This document shows positions 38,815 to 47,871 of a stretch of DNA of 64,000 nt, in pieces. This DNA comes from Clostridiaceae bacterium (GTDB lineage Bacteria > Bacillota > Clostridia > Lachnospirales > Lachnospiraceae), in contig CAJTGE010000015.1 in NCBI GenBank assembly GCA_910575795.1, positions 62,001 to 126,000 of the forward strand, in the 5' to 3' direction. The first letter of the stretch is position 1; each line of letters starts with the position of its first letter. Under the pieces are notes generated by a model. The model was not told the origin of the DNA and did no database searches. It saw nothing but the letters and a program-made list of their open reading frames with translations. The translations under genes were made by a program, and so were the position numbers.

Positions 38815-41361
38815 GTGCGGAACAGAATATCGCGTTTTTTGGTGAGCAGCGCAGCCTTGGTTACGATTCTCTGCGCAGCGGTCTTTTCCTTCCTGGCGTT
38901 TTTTATGAACAAGAGGAGTCTGGAAACCATCCGTGAGATCGGCAATATCTATATGTCGGGCATGAGCGAACAGATTTCCCGCCACTTTGGGACAACGATG
39001 ATTCTGCGGCTGTCACAGATCGAGGCGCTGCTCGACAGCTTACCTCCGGAAGGCCAGGGAGGAGAAGAGCTTCGGGAATCGCTCACGTACAATGCAAAGG
39101 CCAGGGGCTTTGAATACCTTGCGTTCTATTCGGAAGACGGGCAGTTTGAGATGATTTACGGCGCCCCGGTCCATGTGACGGATCCGAAGCCGTTTCTGGA
39201 CTCCTTAAACAGGGGAGAAAAGAAGGTTGCCGTCGGGACAGACGCACAGGGCAACAATATCGTCCTGCTGGGCGTTTCATCGACGTATGAGATGTCCGGC
39301 GGGCTAAAGTGCACGGCTCTGGTGGCGGGTCTTCCGGTGGAATATATCAGCACTACCCTGTCCCTGGATGTCAATGATTCCCTGGTCTATTCGCATATCA
39401 TCCGAAAGGACGGCAGCTTCGTCATCCGCAGTGCGGACGCGAGCCGTGATACGTATTTTGAGCGCATCCTGGAGACAAGCTATACGTATGACGGAGTGAC
39501 GCCCGAGATGACGATCGAAAAACTGGAGGCCGCCATGGAGGCGGGGGAAAGTTATTCGGGGATTGTGCAGACAGATGAGGGAAGACAGCATATTTACAGC
39601 ATCCATCTGCCGTATTCGGAGTGGAATCTTCTGACCGTTATGCCGTATGGAGCGCTGGATCAGTCTGTCAACAGGCTGGGAAGGCAGTGGTCGGTGATGG
39701 CGCTGGGAGGCTGTATTCTGATTGTAGCGGTTCTGATTCTTGTGTTCGCCAAATATTTAAAGCTGGCGCGCCAGCAGATGATCGCGCTTGACGAGGCGAG
39801 AAAGGAAGCCGTTCAGGCAGCCAGGGCCAAGAGTGAATTTCTGTCCAATATGAGCCATGACATCCGGACGCCGATGAACGCGATTGTCGGAATGACGGCG
39901 ATTGCCACAGCAAATATCAACAACCAGCAGCAGGTTCAGAACTGCCTGCGCAAGATCACCCTCTCCAGCAAGCATCTTCTGGGACTTATCAACGACGTGC
40001 TGGATATGTCCAAGATTGAGAGCGGGAAGATGACGCTCAATGTGGATCAGATCTCTCTCCGCGAGGTCATGGACAGTATCGTCAATATCGTCCAGCCTCA
40101 GATACGCAGCAAGAATCAGCAGTTCGACGTGGTGATTCACGATATTACCGCGGAAAATGTATACTGCGACAGCGTGCGCCTGAATCAGGTGCTCTTAAAC
40201 CTGCTCTCCAACGCGATCAAATTCACGCCGGAGAAAGGACGGATTCTGATTTCCATGTACGAGGAGCCGTCCGAGATCAGCCAGGATCACGTGCAGATCC
40301 ATATACGTGTAAAGGACAGCGGGATCGGGATGACGCCGGAGTTCAAGGCGCGTATCTTTGAGTCCTTTGTGCGCGAGGACAACGCCCGCGTCCGCAGGAC
40401 AGAAGGCAGCGGCCTGGGCATGACGATCACAAAATATATTGTGGACACAATGGGCGGCACGATCGATGTGGAGAGCGAACCCGGCAAAGGCAGCGAGTTC
40501 CATATCGCGCTGGATCTGGAGATCGCGGATATCCAGGAGGCGGACATGCTCCTGCCGGACTGGAGGATGCTTGTGGTTGACGACGACAGAGAGCTGTGCG
40601 AGAGCACCGTGTCAGCGCTGAAATCCATTGGAATCACGGCTGACTGGACGCTGTCCGGCGAGGCGGCGGTGCGCATGGTCGATGAGCGCTATCAGAGAAA
40701 TGACAGCTATCACATCATTCTTCTGGACTGGAAGCTGCCGGGCATGGACGGGATCGAGACGGCGCGCAGGATCCGGGAGCGCCTGGGAGAGAATGTGCCG
40801 ATTCTGCTGATTTCCGCCTACGACTGGGGCGAGATTGAGGAGCAGGCAAGGGGCGCGGGCGTCAGCGGCTTTATTTCCAAGCCCCTGTTCAAGTCTACCC
40901 TGTTCCACGGCCTTAAAAAGTATGCTGATATGGACACCGTTCCGGCGGAGAAGGAAAGCGAGCGAAGCATTGATTTTACCGGGCGCAGGATCCTTCTGGC
41001 TGAGGACAATGAGCTGAACTGGGAGGTGGCGGAGGAGCTCTTAAAGGAGCTTGGCCTGGAGCTTTTCTGGGCGCAGAACGGCCGGATCTGCCTGGATATG
41101 TTTCTGGACTCCCAGGAGGGCTATTACGATGCGATCCTGATGGATCTGCGGATGCCGGAGATGAATGGTTATGAAGCCACGGAGGCGATCCGGGCGCTGC
41201 CGCGGGCCGATGCGGGACTTCCGATCATCGCCATGACAGCGGACGCGTTTTCGGATGACATCCGGAAGTGCCTGGAATGCGGGATGGATGCGCATGTGGC
41301 GAAGCCGATTGATATCCGGGAACTGTCGCATTTGCTGGAGAAATATATTGGTCAGCCATAA
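38815..41361 (+). CDS. Membrane hybrid histidine kinase with two receiver domains
   Basis: An 848-residue sensor kinase. A first membrane helix lies at ~8-30, an extracytoplasmic Cache-like sensor at ~30-285, a second helix at ~290-312, and HisKA with H348 in FLSNMSHDIRTPMNAIVG. The HATPase has NLLSNAIKF, DSGIGMTPEF and GSGLGMTITKY. REC1 has D638 (LLDWKLPGMDG) and REC2 has D777 (LMDLRMPEMNG). The GTG at 38815 follows the hpt stop and GGGGAGAG; ATG 38800 is an alternative. It completes a phosphorelay with the Hpt protein. The ligand is unknown. Confidence 0.9.
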   Translation: MRNRISRFLVSSAALVTILCAAVFSFLAFFMNKRSLETIREIGNIYMSGMSEQISRHFGTTMILRLSQIEALLDSLPPEGQGGEELRESLTYNAKARGFEYLAFYSEDGQFEMIYGAPVHVTDPKPFLDSLNRGEKKVAVGTDAQGNNIVLLGVSSTYEMSGGLKCTALVAGLPVEYISTTLSLDVNDSLVYSHIIRKDGSFVIRSADASRDTYFERILETSYTYDGVTPEMTIEKLEAAMEAGESYSGIVQTDEGRQHIYSIHLPYSEWNLLTVMPYGALDQSVNRLGRQWSVMALGGCILIVAVLILVFAKYLKLARQQMIALDEARKEAVQAARAKSEFLSNMSHDIRTPMNAIVGMTAIATANINNQQQVQNCLRKITLSSKHLLGLINDVLDMSKIESGKMTLNVDQISLREVMDSIVNIVQPQIRSKNQQFDVVIHDITAENVYCDSVRLNQVLLNLLSNAIKFTPEKGRILISMYEEPSEISQDHVQIHIRVKDSGIGMTPEFKARIFESFVREDNARVRRTEGSGLGMTITKYIVDTMGGTIDVESEPGKGSEFHIALDLEIADIQEADMLLPDWRMLVVDDDRELCESTVSALKSIGITADWTLSGEAAVRMVDERYQRNDSYHIILLDWKLPGMDGIETARRIRERLGENVPILLISAYDWGEIEEQARGAGVSGFISKPLFKSTLFHGLKKYADMDTVPAEKESERSIDFTGRRILLAEDNELNWEVAEELLKELGLELFWAQNGRICLDMFLDSQEGYYDAILMDLRMPEMNGYEATEAIRALPRADAGLPIIAMTADAFSDDIRKCLECGMDAHVAKPIDIRELSHLLEKYIGQP

Positions 41362-41375
41362 ATATGCAGCGGGAC

Positions 41376-41404
41376 TTGCAATTACCGGATTTTTGTGGTA
41401 AACT
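41376..41404 (+). promoter_or_regulatory. rplS promoter
   Basis: TTGCAA, 17 bases, TAAACT. rplS has its own promoter here, consistent with its separation from trmD by the signalling genes. Confidence 0.75.
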
Positions 41405-41419
41405 ATTACCTTGTGAAAT

Positions 41420-41460
41420 AAAGAGATGCTCCGCTGTTGCCGGGGCGGCATTAAGAGCGT
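41420..41460 (+). ncRNA. Possible L19 leader (rplS autoregulatory RNA)
   Basis: A compact hairpin around GATGCTCCG ... CGGGGCGGCAT in the short rplS leader, about 30 bases before the start. Position and size resemble the Firmicutes ribosomal-protein L19 leader, a site for L19 feedback. The identification rests on location and general shape only. Confidence 0.45.
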
Positions 41461-41487
41461 CAAAGATTTTAAAGGAGGTTCACTGAG

Positions 41488-41835
41488 ATGAACGAGATTA
41501 TCAGGAAGATTGAGACAGAGCAGTTAAAGGAGAGCGTGCCGTCCTTCAACGTGGGAGATACGGTGAGAGTTTCCGCGAAGATCAAAGAGGGAAACCGTGA
41601 GAGAATCCAGGTGTTTGAGGGCACTGTGATCAAGAGGCAGAACGGGGGCTTAAGAGAGACCTTTACCGTGCGGAAGAATTCCAACGGCGTGGGCGTTGAG
41701 AAGACATGGCCGTTGCATTCCCCGTCGGTTGTGGATGTTCAGGTTGTGAGACGGGGCAAGGTAAGAAGAGCGAAGCTGTACTACTTAAGAGACAGGGTCG
41801 GCAAGGCTGCCAAGGTAAAAGAGCTTGTAAAATAA
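41488..41835 (+). CDS. rplS: 50S ribosomal protein L19
   Basis: A 115-residue large-subunit protein at the 30S-50S interface. [35 protein letters not shown] and [19 protein letters not shown] are diagnostic. An ideal AAAGGAGG lies 11 bases upstream. It is followed by a terminator and then lepB. Confidence 0.98.
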   Translation: MNEIIRKIETEQLKESVPSFNVGDTVRVSAKIKEGNRERIQVFEGTVIKRQNGGLRETFTVRKNSNGVGVEKTWPLHSPSVVDVQVVRRGKVRRAKLYYLRDRVGKAAKVKELVK

Positions 41836-41852
41836 GAGGTATAAAGCGCAGG

Positions 41853-41878
41853 GGGACAATGAAAATTGTCCCTTTTAT
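41853..41878 (+). terminator. Terminator after rplS
   Basis: GGGACAAT, GAAA tetraloop, ATTGTCCC, TTTTAT. A compact classical terminator 17 bases beyond the rplS stop. Confidence 0.85.
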
Positions 41879-41908
41879 CTTCGTATAAAAACAGGGCGGG
41901 GAGCTTAG

Positions 41909-42457
41909 ATGTATCAGGAAGAGAAGAGCAGCCGTGTGAGGCTGGTTGTGAACTGGATTGTGGATGTGATTGTGGTGCTCTCCATTGCCTGGTTCGTGGT
42001 GTTCGCCATGGGACGGCAGCTCGTCGTGTCAGGGCAGTCCATGGAACCGGAGCTTTCCCAGGGGGAAGTGGTTCTGATGAACCGGATTATCTACCATCTG
42101 AGGAAGCCGGATCGCTTTGACATTGTGGCTTTTGAAAAGGACGGGGAAAAGGGGAAGTATTATATTAAGCGGATCATCGGTATGCCGGGGGAGACAATCC
42201 AGATAAGGGACGGCGTTGTCTATGTCAATGATCAGATCCTGGAGGCGGAGGACGGGCTTAGGAGGGCGGCCCTGGCGGGCCTGGCCGAGCATCCGGTCAC
42301 GCTGGGGGAGGATGAATATTTCCTTCTGGGCGACAACCGCGAGAGCAGCGAGGACAGCCGCTTTGTGAATGTGGGCAATGTGAAGGCGGAGCAGATAGGG
42401 GGCATTGTGTGGTTTCGGATCCGCCCGCTGAGCCGTTTTGGCCGGCTGGGCTTTTAG
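41909..42457 (+). CDS. lepB: Signal peptidase I
   Basis: A membrane-anchored serine/lysine protease that removes signal peptides. It has 182 residues with one N-terminal membrane helix at ~12-34, the catalytic Ser in VSGQSMEPEL near 44, the catalytic Lys in YYIKRIIGMPGE near 88, and the LLGDNRESSEDSRF box near 145. The TAG stop (42455-42457) coincides with the first bases of a decayed MITE. The usual neighbour rbgA follows. Confidence 0.95.
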   Translation: MYQEEKSSRVRLVVNWIVDVIVVLSIAWFVVFAMGRQLVVSGQSMEPELSQGEVVLMNRIIYHLRKPDRFDIVAFEKDGEKGKYYIKRIIGMPGETIQIRDGVVYVNDQILEAEDGLRRAALAGLAEHPVTLGEDEYFLLGDNRESSEDSRFVNVGNVKAEQIGGIVWFRIRPLSRFGRLGF

Positions 42458-42508
42458 GATGTGTCTGAGACATATGTTTTGCAGGATGTGAATGCCGCTT
42501 TTTTGCGG
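42455..42508. mobile_element. Decayed type A MITE fragment at the lepB stop
   Basis: TAGGATGTGTCTGAGACAT and the following bases align with the TIR and sub-terminal part of the decayed copy at 6974, about 22 of 28 positions from GTGT onward. The TAG stop of lepB is the TA plus first G of this fragment. The rest lies in the lepB-rbgA gap. Confidence 0.5.
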
Positions 42509-42523
42509 GTTAGGAGGTTGACG

Positions 42524-43384
42524 GTGAATATACAGTGGTATCCCGGCCATATGACAAAGGCCAGGCGGGCGATGAAGGAGGACATGAAGCTCATTGATCT
42601 GGTGATCGAGCTGGTGGACGCCAGGGTTCCGCTTGGAAGCCGGAATCCGGATATTGATGAGCTGGCCAGGGGGAAAAGCCGCCTGGTCCTTTTGAATAAA
42701 GCGGATCTGGCGGACGAGCGCTGGAACAGGGCCTGGACGGCGTATTTTAAAGAGCAGGGCATACACGCCCTGGAGATCAATGCCCGGAGCGGAATGGGAT
42801 TGAAGCAGATTTCGCCGCTGGTGCAGGAAGCCTGCCGGGAAAAGCTCGAGCGCGATAAGCGGCGCGGGATTCTGAACCGGCCGATCCGGGCCATGGTGGC
42901 CGGGATCCCCAATGTGGGCAAGTCTACTTTTATCAATTCCTTTGCGGGAAAGGCTTGTACAAAGACGGGGAATAAGCCGGGCGTGACCAGAGGGAACCAG
43001 TGGATCCGCCTCAACCGGACGCTGGAGCTTCTCGATACGCCGGGGATCCTCTGGCCGAAATTTGAGGATCAGAGCGTGGGGCTCAGGCTGGCCTTTATCG
43101 GCACGGTCAATGATGAGATTATTGACCGGGAGGAGCTGGCCGCGGAGCTGCTCCGTTTCTTAAAGGAGCATTATGAGGAGGCGCTTGGCGGACGTTACGG
43201 GGAAGAGGCCGGGGCGGAGGCCGATCCGTACCGGGCGCTGGCGCGCATTGCAGAGGCGCGTTCCTGCCGCTTAAAGGGCAATGAGCCTGACACAAAGCGG
43301 GCCGCGAACCTGTTTCTGGATGAATTCCGGGGCGGGAAGCTGGGACGGATCACGCTGGAATTTCCGGGAGGAGTAAACAGATGA
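42524..43384 (+). CDS. rbgA: Ribosome biogenesis GTPase RbgA (YlqF)
   Basis: A circularly permuted GTPase needed for late 50S assembly. It has 286 residues starting VNIQWYPGHMTKARRAM. The G4 motif LNKADL precedes G1 (GIPNVGKSTFINSF) and G3 (DTPGILWP), as expected for the family. GTG 42524 follows AGGAGG by 6 bases. A TTG at 42518 is the alternative. The stop overlaps rnhB by four bases. Confidence 0.95.
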   Translation: MNIQWYPGHMTKARRAMKEDMKLIDLVIELVDARVPLGSRNPDIDELARGKSRLVLLNKADLADERWNRAWTAYFKEQGIHALEINARSGMGLKQISPLVQEACREKLERDKRRGILNRPIRAMVAGIPNVGKSTFINSFAGKACTKTGNKPGVTRGNQWIRLNRTLELLDTPGILWPKFEDQSVGLRLAFIGTVNDEIIDREELAAELLRFLKEHYEEALGGRYGEEAGAEADPYRALARIAEARSCRLKGNEPDTKRAANLFLDEFRGGKLGRITLEFPGGVNR

Positions 43385-44031
43385 GGACATGGAAGGGGGA
43401 GGCGCTTTTAAAGGAACTGGCCCGCCTGGAGACGATGAAGGAATATGAGCGGCTTTACGCGGACGACGCCTGTATCTGCGGGATCGACGAGGCCGGCCGC
43501 GGGCCTCTGGCCGGTCCGGTCGTGGCCGCGGCCGTTGTTCTCCCTAAGGAGTGCGGGATCCTTGGTTTAAACGATTCCAAGAAGCTTTCACCCGCGCGGC
43601 GCGAGGCGCTTTATAAGGAGATCCGGGAAAAGGCGGTTTCCTTCGGCGTGGGGGTCGTAAGCCCGGGGGTGATTGACGAGATCAATATCCTTCAGGCCAC
43701 CTATGAGGCCATGCGGCAGGCGGTTTCCGCGCTCACGGTAAGCCCGGACCGGTTTTTAAATGACGCGGTTGTGATTCCTGGGATCGAGGCGGAGCGGCAG
43801 GTGAGTATCGTGAAAGGGGACGCGAAGAGCGTTTCCATAGCGGCCGCCAGTATTTTGGCCAAGGTGGAGCGGGATCATATGATGGAGGCGTATGACGGGC
43901 TCTATCCGCAGTACGGCTTTGCCAGGCACAAGGGCTATGGGACAAAGGCCCATATGGAGGCGATCCGCGCCTTTGGCATGTGCCCTATCCACCGGCGCAC
44001 GTTTCTTAAAAAAATGGGTGTCAAGGCGTGA
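43381..44031 (+). CDS. rnhB: Ribonuclease HII
   Basis: Cuts RNA in RNA-DNA hybrids and removes single ribonucleotides from DNA. It has 216 residues. ICGIDEAGRGPLAGPV near 33-48 holds two catalytic acids, with another at KVERDHMM near 162. The N-terminal ~25-residue helical extension is usual in Firmicutes. It is coupled to rbgA before it and yraN after it by overlapping start/stop codons. Confidence 0.96.
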   Translation: MRTWKGEALLKELARLETMKEYERLYADDACICGIDEAGRGPLAGPVVAAAVVLPKECGILGLNDSKKLSPARREALYKEIREKAVSFGVGVVSPGVIDEINILQATYEAMRQAVSALTVSPDRFLNDAVVIPGIEAERQVSIVKGDAKSVSIAAASILAKVERDHMMEAYDGLYPQYGFARHKGYGTKAHMEAIRAFGMCPIHRRTFLKKMGVKA

Positions 44032-44414
44032 GGAGGAAAGCGGAGGATGAGAACCCCCGGGAGGCGGGAAGCCGGTATGAGCGGGAGGCGGCCGCCCGTT
44101 TAAGCCGCATGGGATACCGCATCCTGGAGGTAAATTTCCGCTGCCGCCAGGGGGAGATTGACCTGATTGCCATGGAGGGGAATGTCCTTGTTTTCATTGA
44201 GGTGAAGTACAGGAGCTCCTTGAGAAGCGGCGATCCGGCGGAGGCGGTTGACGGGAAGAAGAGGGCGCGGATCATCCGCTGCGCTGAGTATTTTATGATG
44301 AAGCGCGGTTTTGGCGGGGATACGCCGTGCCGTTTTGACGTGGCGGCGTTTCTGCGGGATGAGGCGGGCGGGGAGATCCGCTTCCGGCTGATCCGGGACG
44401 CGTTCTGGACGTAA
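44028..44414 (+). CDS. yraN: YraN family (UPF0102) nuclease-like protein
   Basis: A 128-residue member of the endonuclease-like UPF0102 family, probably linked to DNA repair or recombination. RQGEIDLIAMEGNVLVFIEVK contains the E-x-D and E-V-K acidic/lysine pattern of the PD-(D/E)XK fold. It starts with GTG 44028, overlapping the rnhB stop, behind AAGGCG. In vivo function is unsettled for the family. Confidence 0.92.
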   Translation: MRRKAEDENPREAGSRYEREAAARLSRMGYRILEVNFRCRQGEIDLIAMEGNVLVFIEVKYRSSLRSGDPAEAVDGKKRARIIRCAEYFMMKRGFGGDTPCRFDVAAFLRDEAGGEIRFRLIRDAFWT

Positions 44415-44564
44415 GGGATGGAGGCGGCCGGCGGTTCAGACCGCTCATAACCGTTCCCGGGCAATCCGGACGGTTGCGGCAGAGCTGCGTATAAGTTTTG
44501 CCGGCCGCGCGAAAATGTGGGCGGCGGCTGGCGTCTGCGCGGCAGGGAGGAGAGGACAAAAAGG

Positions 44565-45410
44565 ATGGATGTGAGACGCAAGGGCGGCGCGCCGGTTCTG
44601 GAGGTAAAGAAGGAAAACGGCGTGACCTTTTTATCGTTCCCGCTCCTGGAGCGGACGGGGCTTGTAAAGCACGCGTTTTCCACACGGTTGGGGGGCGTGA
44701 GCCAGGGCGATTTTGCGACGATGAATTTTTCGTTTACAAGGGGCGACGACCGGGAGGCGGTGCTGGAAAATTACAGCCGCATGGCAGGGGCGCTCGGCGT
44801 CTGCCGGGAGCGCATGGTCCTGACATGGCAGACCCACACGACGAACGTGCGGCGCGTATATGTCGGGGACGCCGGAAAGGGCATTGTGCGGGAGCGGGAT
44901 TACCGGGATGTGGACGGATTGATCACGGATATTCCGGGAATGACGCTGGTGACATTTTTTGCGGACTGCGTTCCCCTGTATTTTCTGGATCCGGTGCATA
45001 AGGCGATCGGGCTGTCGCATTCCGGATGGCGCGGGACCGTGAGGCGCATGGGAGCCGTGACGATTTCTGAGATGGAGCGCGCGTTCGGTACGCGGCCAAA
45101 TGAGGTCCTGGCCTGCGTCGGGCCGAGCATCTGTAAGGACTGCTATGAGGTGGGAGACGATGTGGCGGGGGAATTTGAGGCGGCTTTCTCTGCCGCCGCC
45201 TGTGCGCGGATGCTGACGCCGAAGAAAAATAAGAAATTTTTTCTGGATCTGTGGGAGGCGAACCGGACCGTCCTTCTGGAGGCCGGCGTGAGGGAGGATC
45301 ATCTGTCCGTGACGGATATCTGTACATACTGCAATCCCGGGCTTTTATTTTCCCACCGCAGGAGCGCGGAAAGAAGAGGAAATCTCTGCGCGTTTTTATC
45401 GCTTATATAA
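44565..45410 (+). CDS. pgeF: Purine nucleoside phosphorylase PgeF (YfiH, laccase-domain family)
   Basis: A 281-residue member of the multicopper-oxidoreductase-domain/YfiH family, now regarded as purine nucleoside phosphorylase and peptidoglycan editing factors. Zinc/catalytic residues are in HAFSTRLGGVS, FADCVPLYF and LSHSGWRGT. The ATG at 44565 follows GGAGGAGAGGA, and the upstream frame from 44517 is unsupported. It is last in the cluster and a terminator follows. Confidence 0.9.
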   Translation: MDVRRKGGAPVLEVKKENGVTFLSFPLLERTGLVKHAFSTRLGGVSQGDFATMNFSFTRGDDREAVLENYSRMAGALGVCRERMVLTWQTHTTNVRRVYVGDAGKGIVRERDYRDVDGLITDIPGMTLVTFFADCVPLYFLDPVHKAIGLSHSGWRGTVRRMGAVTISEMERAFGTRPNEVLACVGPSICKDCYEVGDDVAGEFEAAFSAAACARMLTPKKNKKFFLDLWEANRTVLLEAGVREDHLSVTDICTYCNPGLLFSHRRSAERRGNLCAFLSLI

Positions 45411-45478
45411 CGAAACAACTCAGGCGGCGGGTAAGAAGATCCCCTGTCTGAAGTTTGAACGGTTGAAAATGTTAAAAG

Positions 45479-45520
45479 AAAACGGAGTCAGGCGCGCGTA
45501 GGCAGACCTGGCTCCGTTTC
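45479..45520. terminator. Bidirectional terminator between pgeF and the spore protein gene
   Basis: AAACGGAGTCAGG and CCTGGCTCCGTTT pair with one mismatch around a 14-base loop. The A-rich and T-rich bases on either side suit both converging genes. Confidence 0.65.
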
Positions 45521-45573
45521 CGATCCTGAAAGGAATCGTTCAATTGATGAAATCGTTTCGGGCAGAGCGGGCT

Positions 45574-45777
45574 TTATTTACCTGCCATCTGCTTTTCCTG
45601 GGCCTCGATCATCTTCTTAACCATATAACCGCCCACAGATCCGTTCTGCGCAGAGGTTAAGTTGCCGTTATAGCCGTTGGACAGCGGTACGCCGAGCTCG
45701 CTGGCTACCTCCATCTTGAACTTGTTCATGGCTTCCTTTGCCTCCGGTACGTTTGTTTTGTTGTTTGTTGTAGACAT
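45574..45777 (-). CDS. Small acid-soluble spore protein, alpha/beta type
   Basis: A 67-residue DNA-binding spore protein that saturates and protects DNA in dormant spores. EAMNKFKMEVASELGV carries the germination-protease (GPR) recognition region, and GYNGNLTSAQNGSVGGYMVKKMIE is the conserved DNA-binding part. ATG 45777 lies behind AAGGAGGCG. Expression would be in the forespore. A clear sigma-G promoter was not resolved. Its presence shows the organism forms spores. Confidence 0.95.
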   Translation of the reverse strand: MSTTNNKTNVPEAKEAMNKFKMEVASELGVPLSNGYNGNLTSAQNGSVGGYMVKKMIEAQEKQMAGK

Positions 45778-45955
45778 AATAAACGCCTCCTTTTCATCTG
45801 TTTTGCCCATGTGATTGTGTGTGTGTTTCATGGGCTGTTCTTTATGCTACATTCCTAGTATGGCGCTGAGAAGAAATAATACACTAGAAGCTTTTGGTAA
45901 CCAAATGATGCATTTGAATACAGATTTGTTTTGGGAACGCGTAAGAATTTTTAGC

Positions 45956-45984
45956 TTGTATCTCGTGCGATTACATACTATAAT
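45956..45984 (+). promoter_or_regulatory. rsmD-coaD promoter
   Basis: TTGTAT, 17 bases, TATAAT. A good ribosome site (CGGGGGG) precedes rsmD at 46056. Confidence 0.7.
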
Positions 45985-46055
45985 AGATAAAATGCAATTG
46001 TTCAGAGATAGACGGACGATTACGATAAAATAAAAAATAACGGGGGGCGTGATCG

Positions 46056-46622
46056 ATGCGGGTGATAGCGGGAAGCGCCAGACGGCTTCGGTTAAAGACC
46101 ATTGACGGGATGGAGACAAGACCCACGACGGATCGGATAAAAGAGACGCTTTTTAATATGATACACGATGATCTGTACGGCTGCGCGTTTTTGGATCTGT
46201 TTGCCGGAAGCGGCGGGATTGGGATTGAGGCGCTCAGCCGCGGGGCAAAGTCCGCTGTTTTTGTGGAAAAGGATAAGAGGGCGGCCTCATGCATCCGCGA
46301 AAACCTCGCCGCGACCCGCCTGGCGGACCGGGCTCTGGTGATGTGCTGCGACGCGGCGGCGGCGCTTTCGCGCCTGGAGGAACGGGGGCAGGCGTTTGAT
46401 TTTGTTTTCATGGATCCGCCGTACGGGCGCGGGCTGGAATGCGGGGCGCTTTCTTACCTTGCGCATTCGGCCCTGGCGGACGGAAATACGAGGATCATCG
46501 TGGAGACGTCGATCGGGACGGATACCAGTTATCTTGCCAAATTGGGCTTTACCCTTGCGAGGGAAAAGATATATAAAACTAACAGGCACTTATTTATTAC
46601 CAAAGGAGAAGCAATGAAATGA
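46056..46622 (+). CDS. rsmD: 16S rRNA (guanine(966)-N2)-methyltransferase RsmD
   Basis: A 188-residue SAM-dependent enzyme. [15 protein letters not shown] is the family N-terminus, [19 protein letters not shown] binds SAM, and FMDPPYGRG is the N-methylation catalytic loop. The stop overlaps the coaD start by four bases, a common pairing in Gram-positive bacteria. Confidence 0.96.
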   Translation: MRVIAGSARRLRLKTIDGMETRPTTDRIKETLFNMIHDDLYGCAFLDLFAGSGGIGIEALSRGAKSAVFVEKDKRAASCIRENLAATRLADRALVMCCDAAAALSRLEERGQAFDFVFMDPPYGRGLECGALSYLAHSALADGNTRIIVETSIGTDTSYLAKLGFTLAREKIYKTNRHLFITKGEAMK

Positions 46623-47107
46623 AGACAGCAATTTACCCGGGCAGCTTTGATCCGGTGACGCTCGGTCATTATGATATTATTGAACGTTCTTCCCAGATTT
46701 TTGACAGGGTGATCGTCGGGGTTTTGAAGAATCATGCAAAATCTCCGTTGTTTTCTGCCTCGGAACGTGTTAAGATGTTAGAGGACGTGACAGCGGGGCT
46801 GCCGAATGTGGAGGCGCGGTCCTTTAACGGCCTTTTGATTGATTTTGTCCGTCAGAACAAAGCGAGCGTCATTGTGCGGGGACTCCGCGCGATCACGGAT
46901 TTTGAGTATGAGCTGCAGTTGGCGCAGATGAACCGGGTGATTGCGCCTGAAATTGATACATTATTTTTAACGACAAATCTGAAGTATGCATATTTAAGCT
47001 CCAGCACGGTGAAGGAGGTCGCCAGGTACGGCGGCGATATTTCGGCCTTCCTGGATCCGGGCGTCGCGAAGCTGGTGGCCGCGAAATATGCGTCTGTTTC
47101 CCGGTAA
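46619..47107 (+). CDS. coaD: Phosphopantetheine adenylyltransferase
   Basis: Fourth step of coenzyme A synthesis: transfers AMP to 4'-phosphopantetheine. It has 162 residues. The T/HxGH nucleotidyl-transferase motif is in [16 protein letters not shown], and [16 protein letters not shown] is the C-terminal ISS-type motif. Translationally coupled to rsmD. Confidence 0.97.
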   Translation: MKTAIYPGSFDPVTLGHYDIIERSSQIFDRVIVGVLKNHAKSPLFSASERVKMLEDVTAGLPNVEARSFNGLLIDFVRQNKASVIVRGLRAITDFEYELQLAQMNRVIAPEIDTLFLTTNLKYAYLSSSTVKEVARYGGDISAFLDPGVAKLVAAKYASVSR

Positions 47108-47202
47108 ACAGGCGGTAGGTTAGAATGTACTCTCAGAGTCTCCCCGCACCTGCCTTGCGGCTGATTTTCCGAGAGCACATTAGAGAGGTAAGGAGAGATG
47201 CT

Positions 47203-47802
47203 ATGAGCAGGATTGAACAAATTATCAATGAGATTGAAGAATATATTGATAGCTGTAAATTCCAGGCATTGTCAAACTCCAAGATCCTTGTCAATAAGGA
47301 GGAGCTGGAGGAGCTTTTGGTGGAGTTGCGCCTGCGGGTTCCTGAGGAGATCAAGAAGTACCAGAAGATCATCAGCAATCAGGACGCGATTTTGAGGGAA
47401 GCGCGCACCCAGGCGGACGCGATGGTGGCAGAGGCGACGGCCCAGACGAATGAGCTGGTGAATGAGCATGAGATCATGCAGCGGGCCTACGCGGAGGCGA
47501 ACAGCATTATCGAGCAGGCGCAGGCGCAGGCGCAGGCCATTGTAGACGGCGCGGTGACAGAGGCGAACAATATCCGCCAGGGCTCGGTGCAGTATACGGA
47601 TGAGATGCTGGGAAGCCTGCAGACCATTATCAAGCATTCCATGGACGGGGCGCAGGGGCGCTTTGAAGCGTTCATGAGTTCCATGCAGTCCAGCTTTGAC
47701 ATCGTTTCCTCTAACCGGAACGAGCTGGCCGGAAGCGTGATCCGGGAGCCGGAGACAGAGGCCGCCGCGCCCTACATGGGCGGGGAAGCGCCGATGGAGT
47801 AG
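47203..47802 (+). CDS. Coiled-coil protein of unknown function downstream of coaD
   Basis: A 199-residue, mostly helical protein. ELEELLVELRLRVPEEIKKYQKII and the long Ala/Gln/Glu stretch ending AQAQAQAIVDGAVTEANNIRQG predict an extended coiled coil reminiscent of V-ATPase stalk subunits or DivIVA-type proteins. No enzyme motif, signal or membrane segment is visible. ATG 47203 follows AAGGAGAG, and the upstream frame from 47125 is unsupported. It probably shares the rsmD-coaD transcript. Position next to coaD and ylbJ hints at a cell-envelope or division role, but this is inference. Confidence 0.75.
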   Translation: MSRIEQIINEIEEYIDSCKFQALSNSKILVNKEELEELLVELRLRVPEEIKKYQKIISNQDAILREARTQADAMVAEATAQTNELVNEHEIMQRAYAEANSIIEQAQAQAQAIVDGAVTEANNIRQGSVQYTDEMLGSLQTIIKHSMDGAQGRFEAFMSSMQSSFDIVSSNRNELAGSVIREPETEAAAPYMGGEAPME

Positions 47803-47871
47803 GCGCCCCGGCCTGCGGCCAGGATCCAGCCGTACAAGCTTAAGCGGCTGCGCGGGAACAGGGAGGAATTA

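Noticed and set aside
45815-46033. 72-residue ORF between the spore protein gene and rsmD
   Set aside because: It overlaps the divergent gene's leader and the rsmD promoter, with no ribosome site or known motif.
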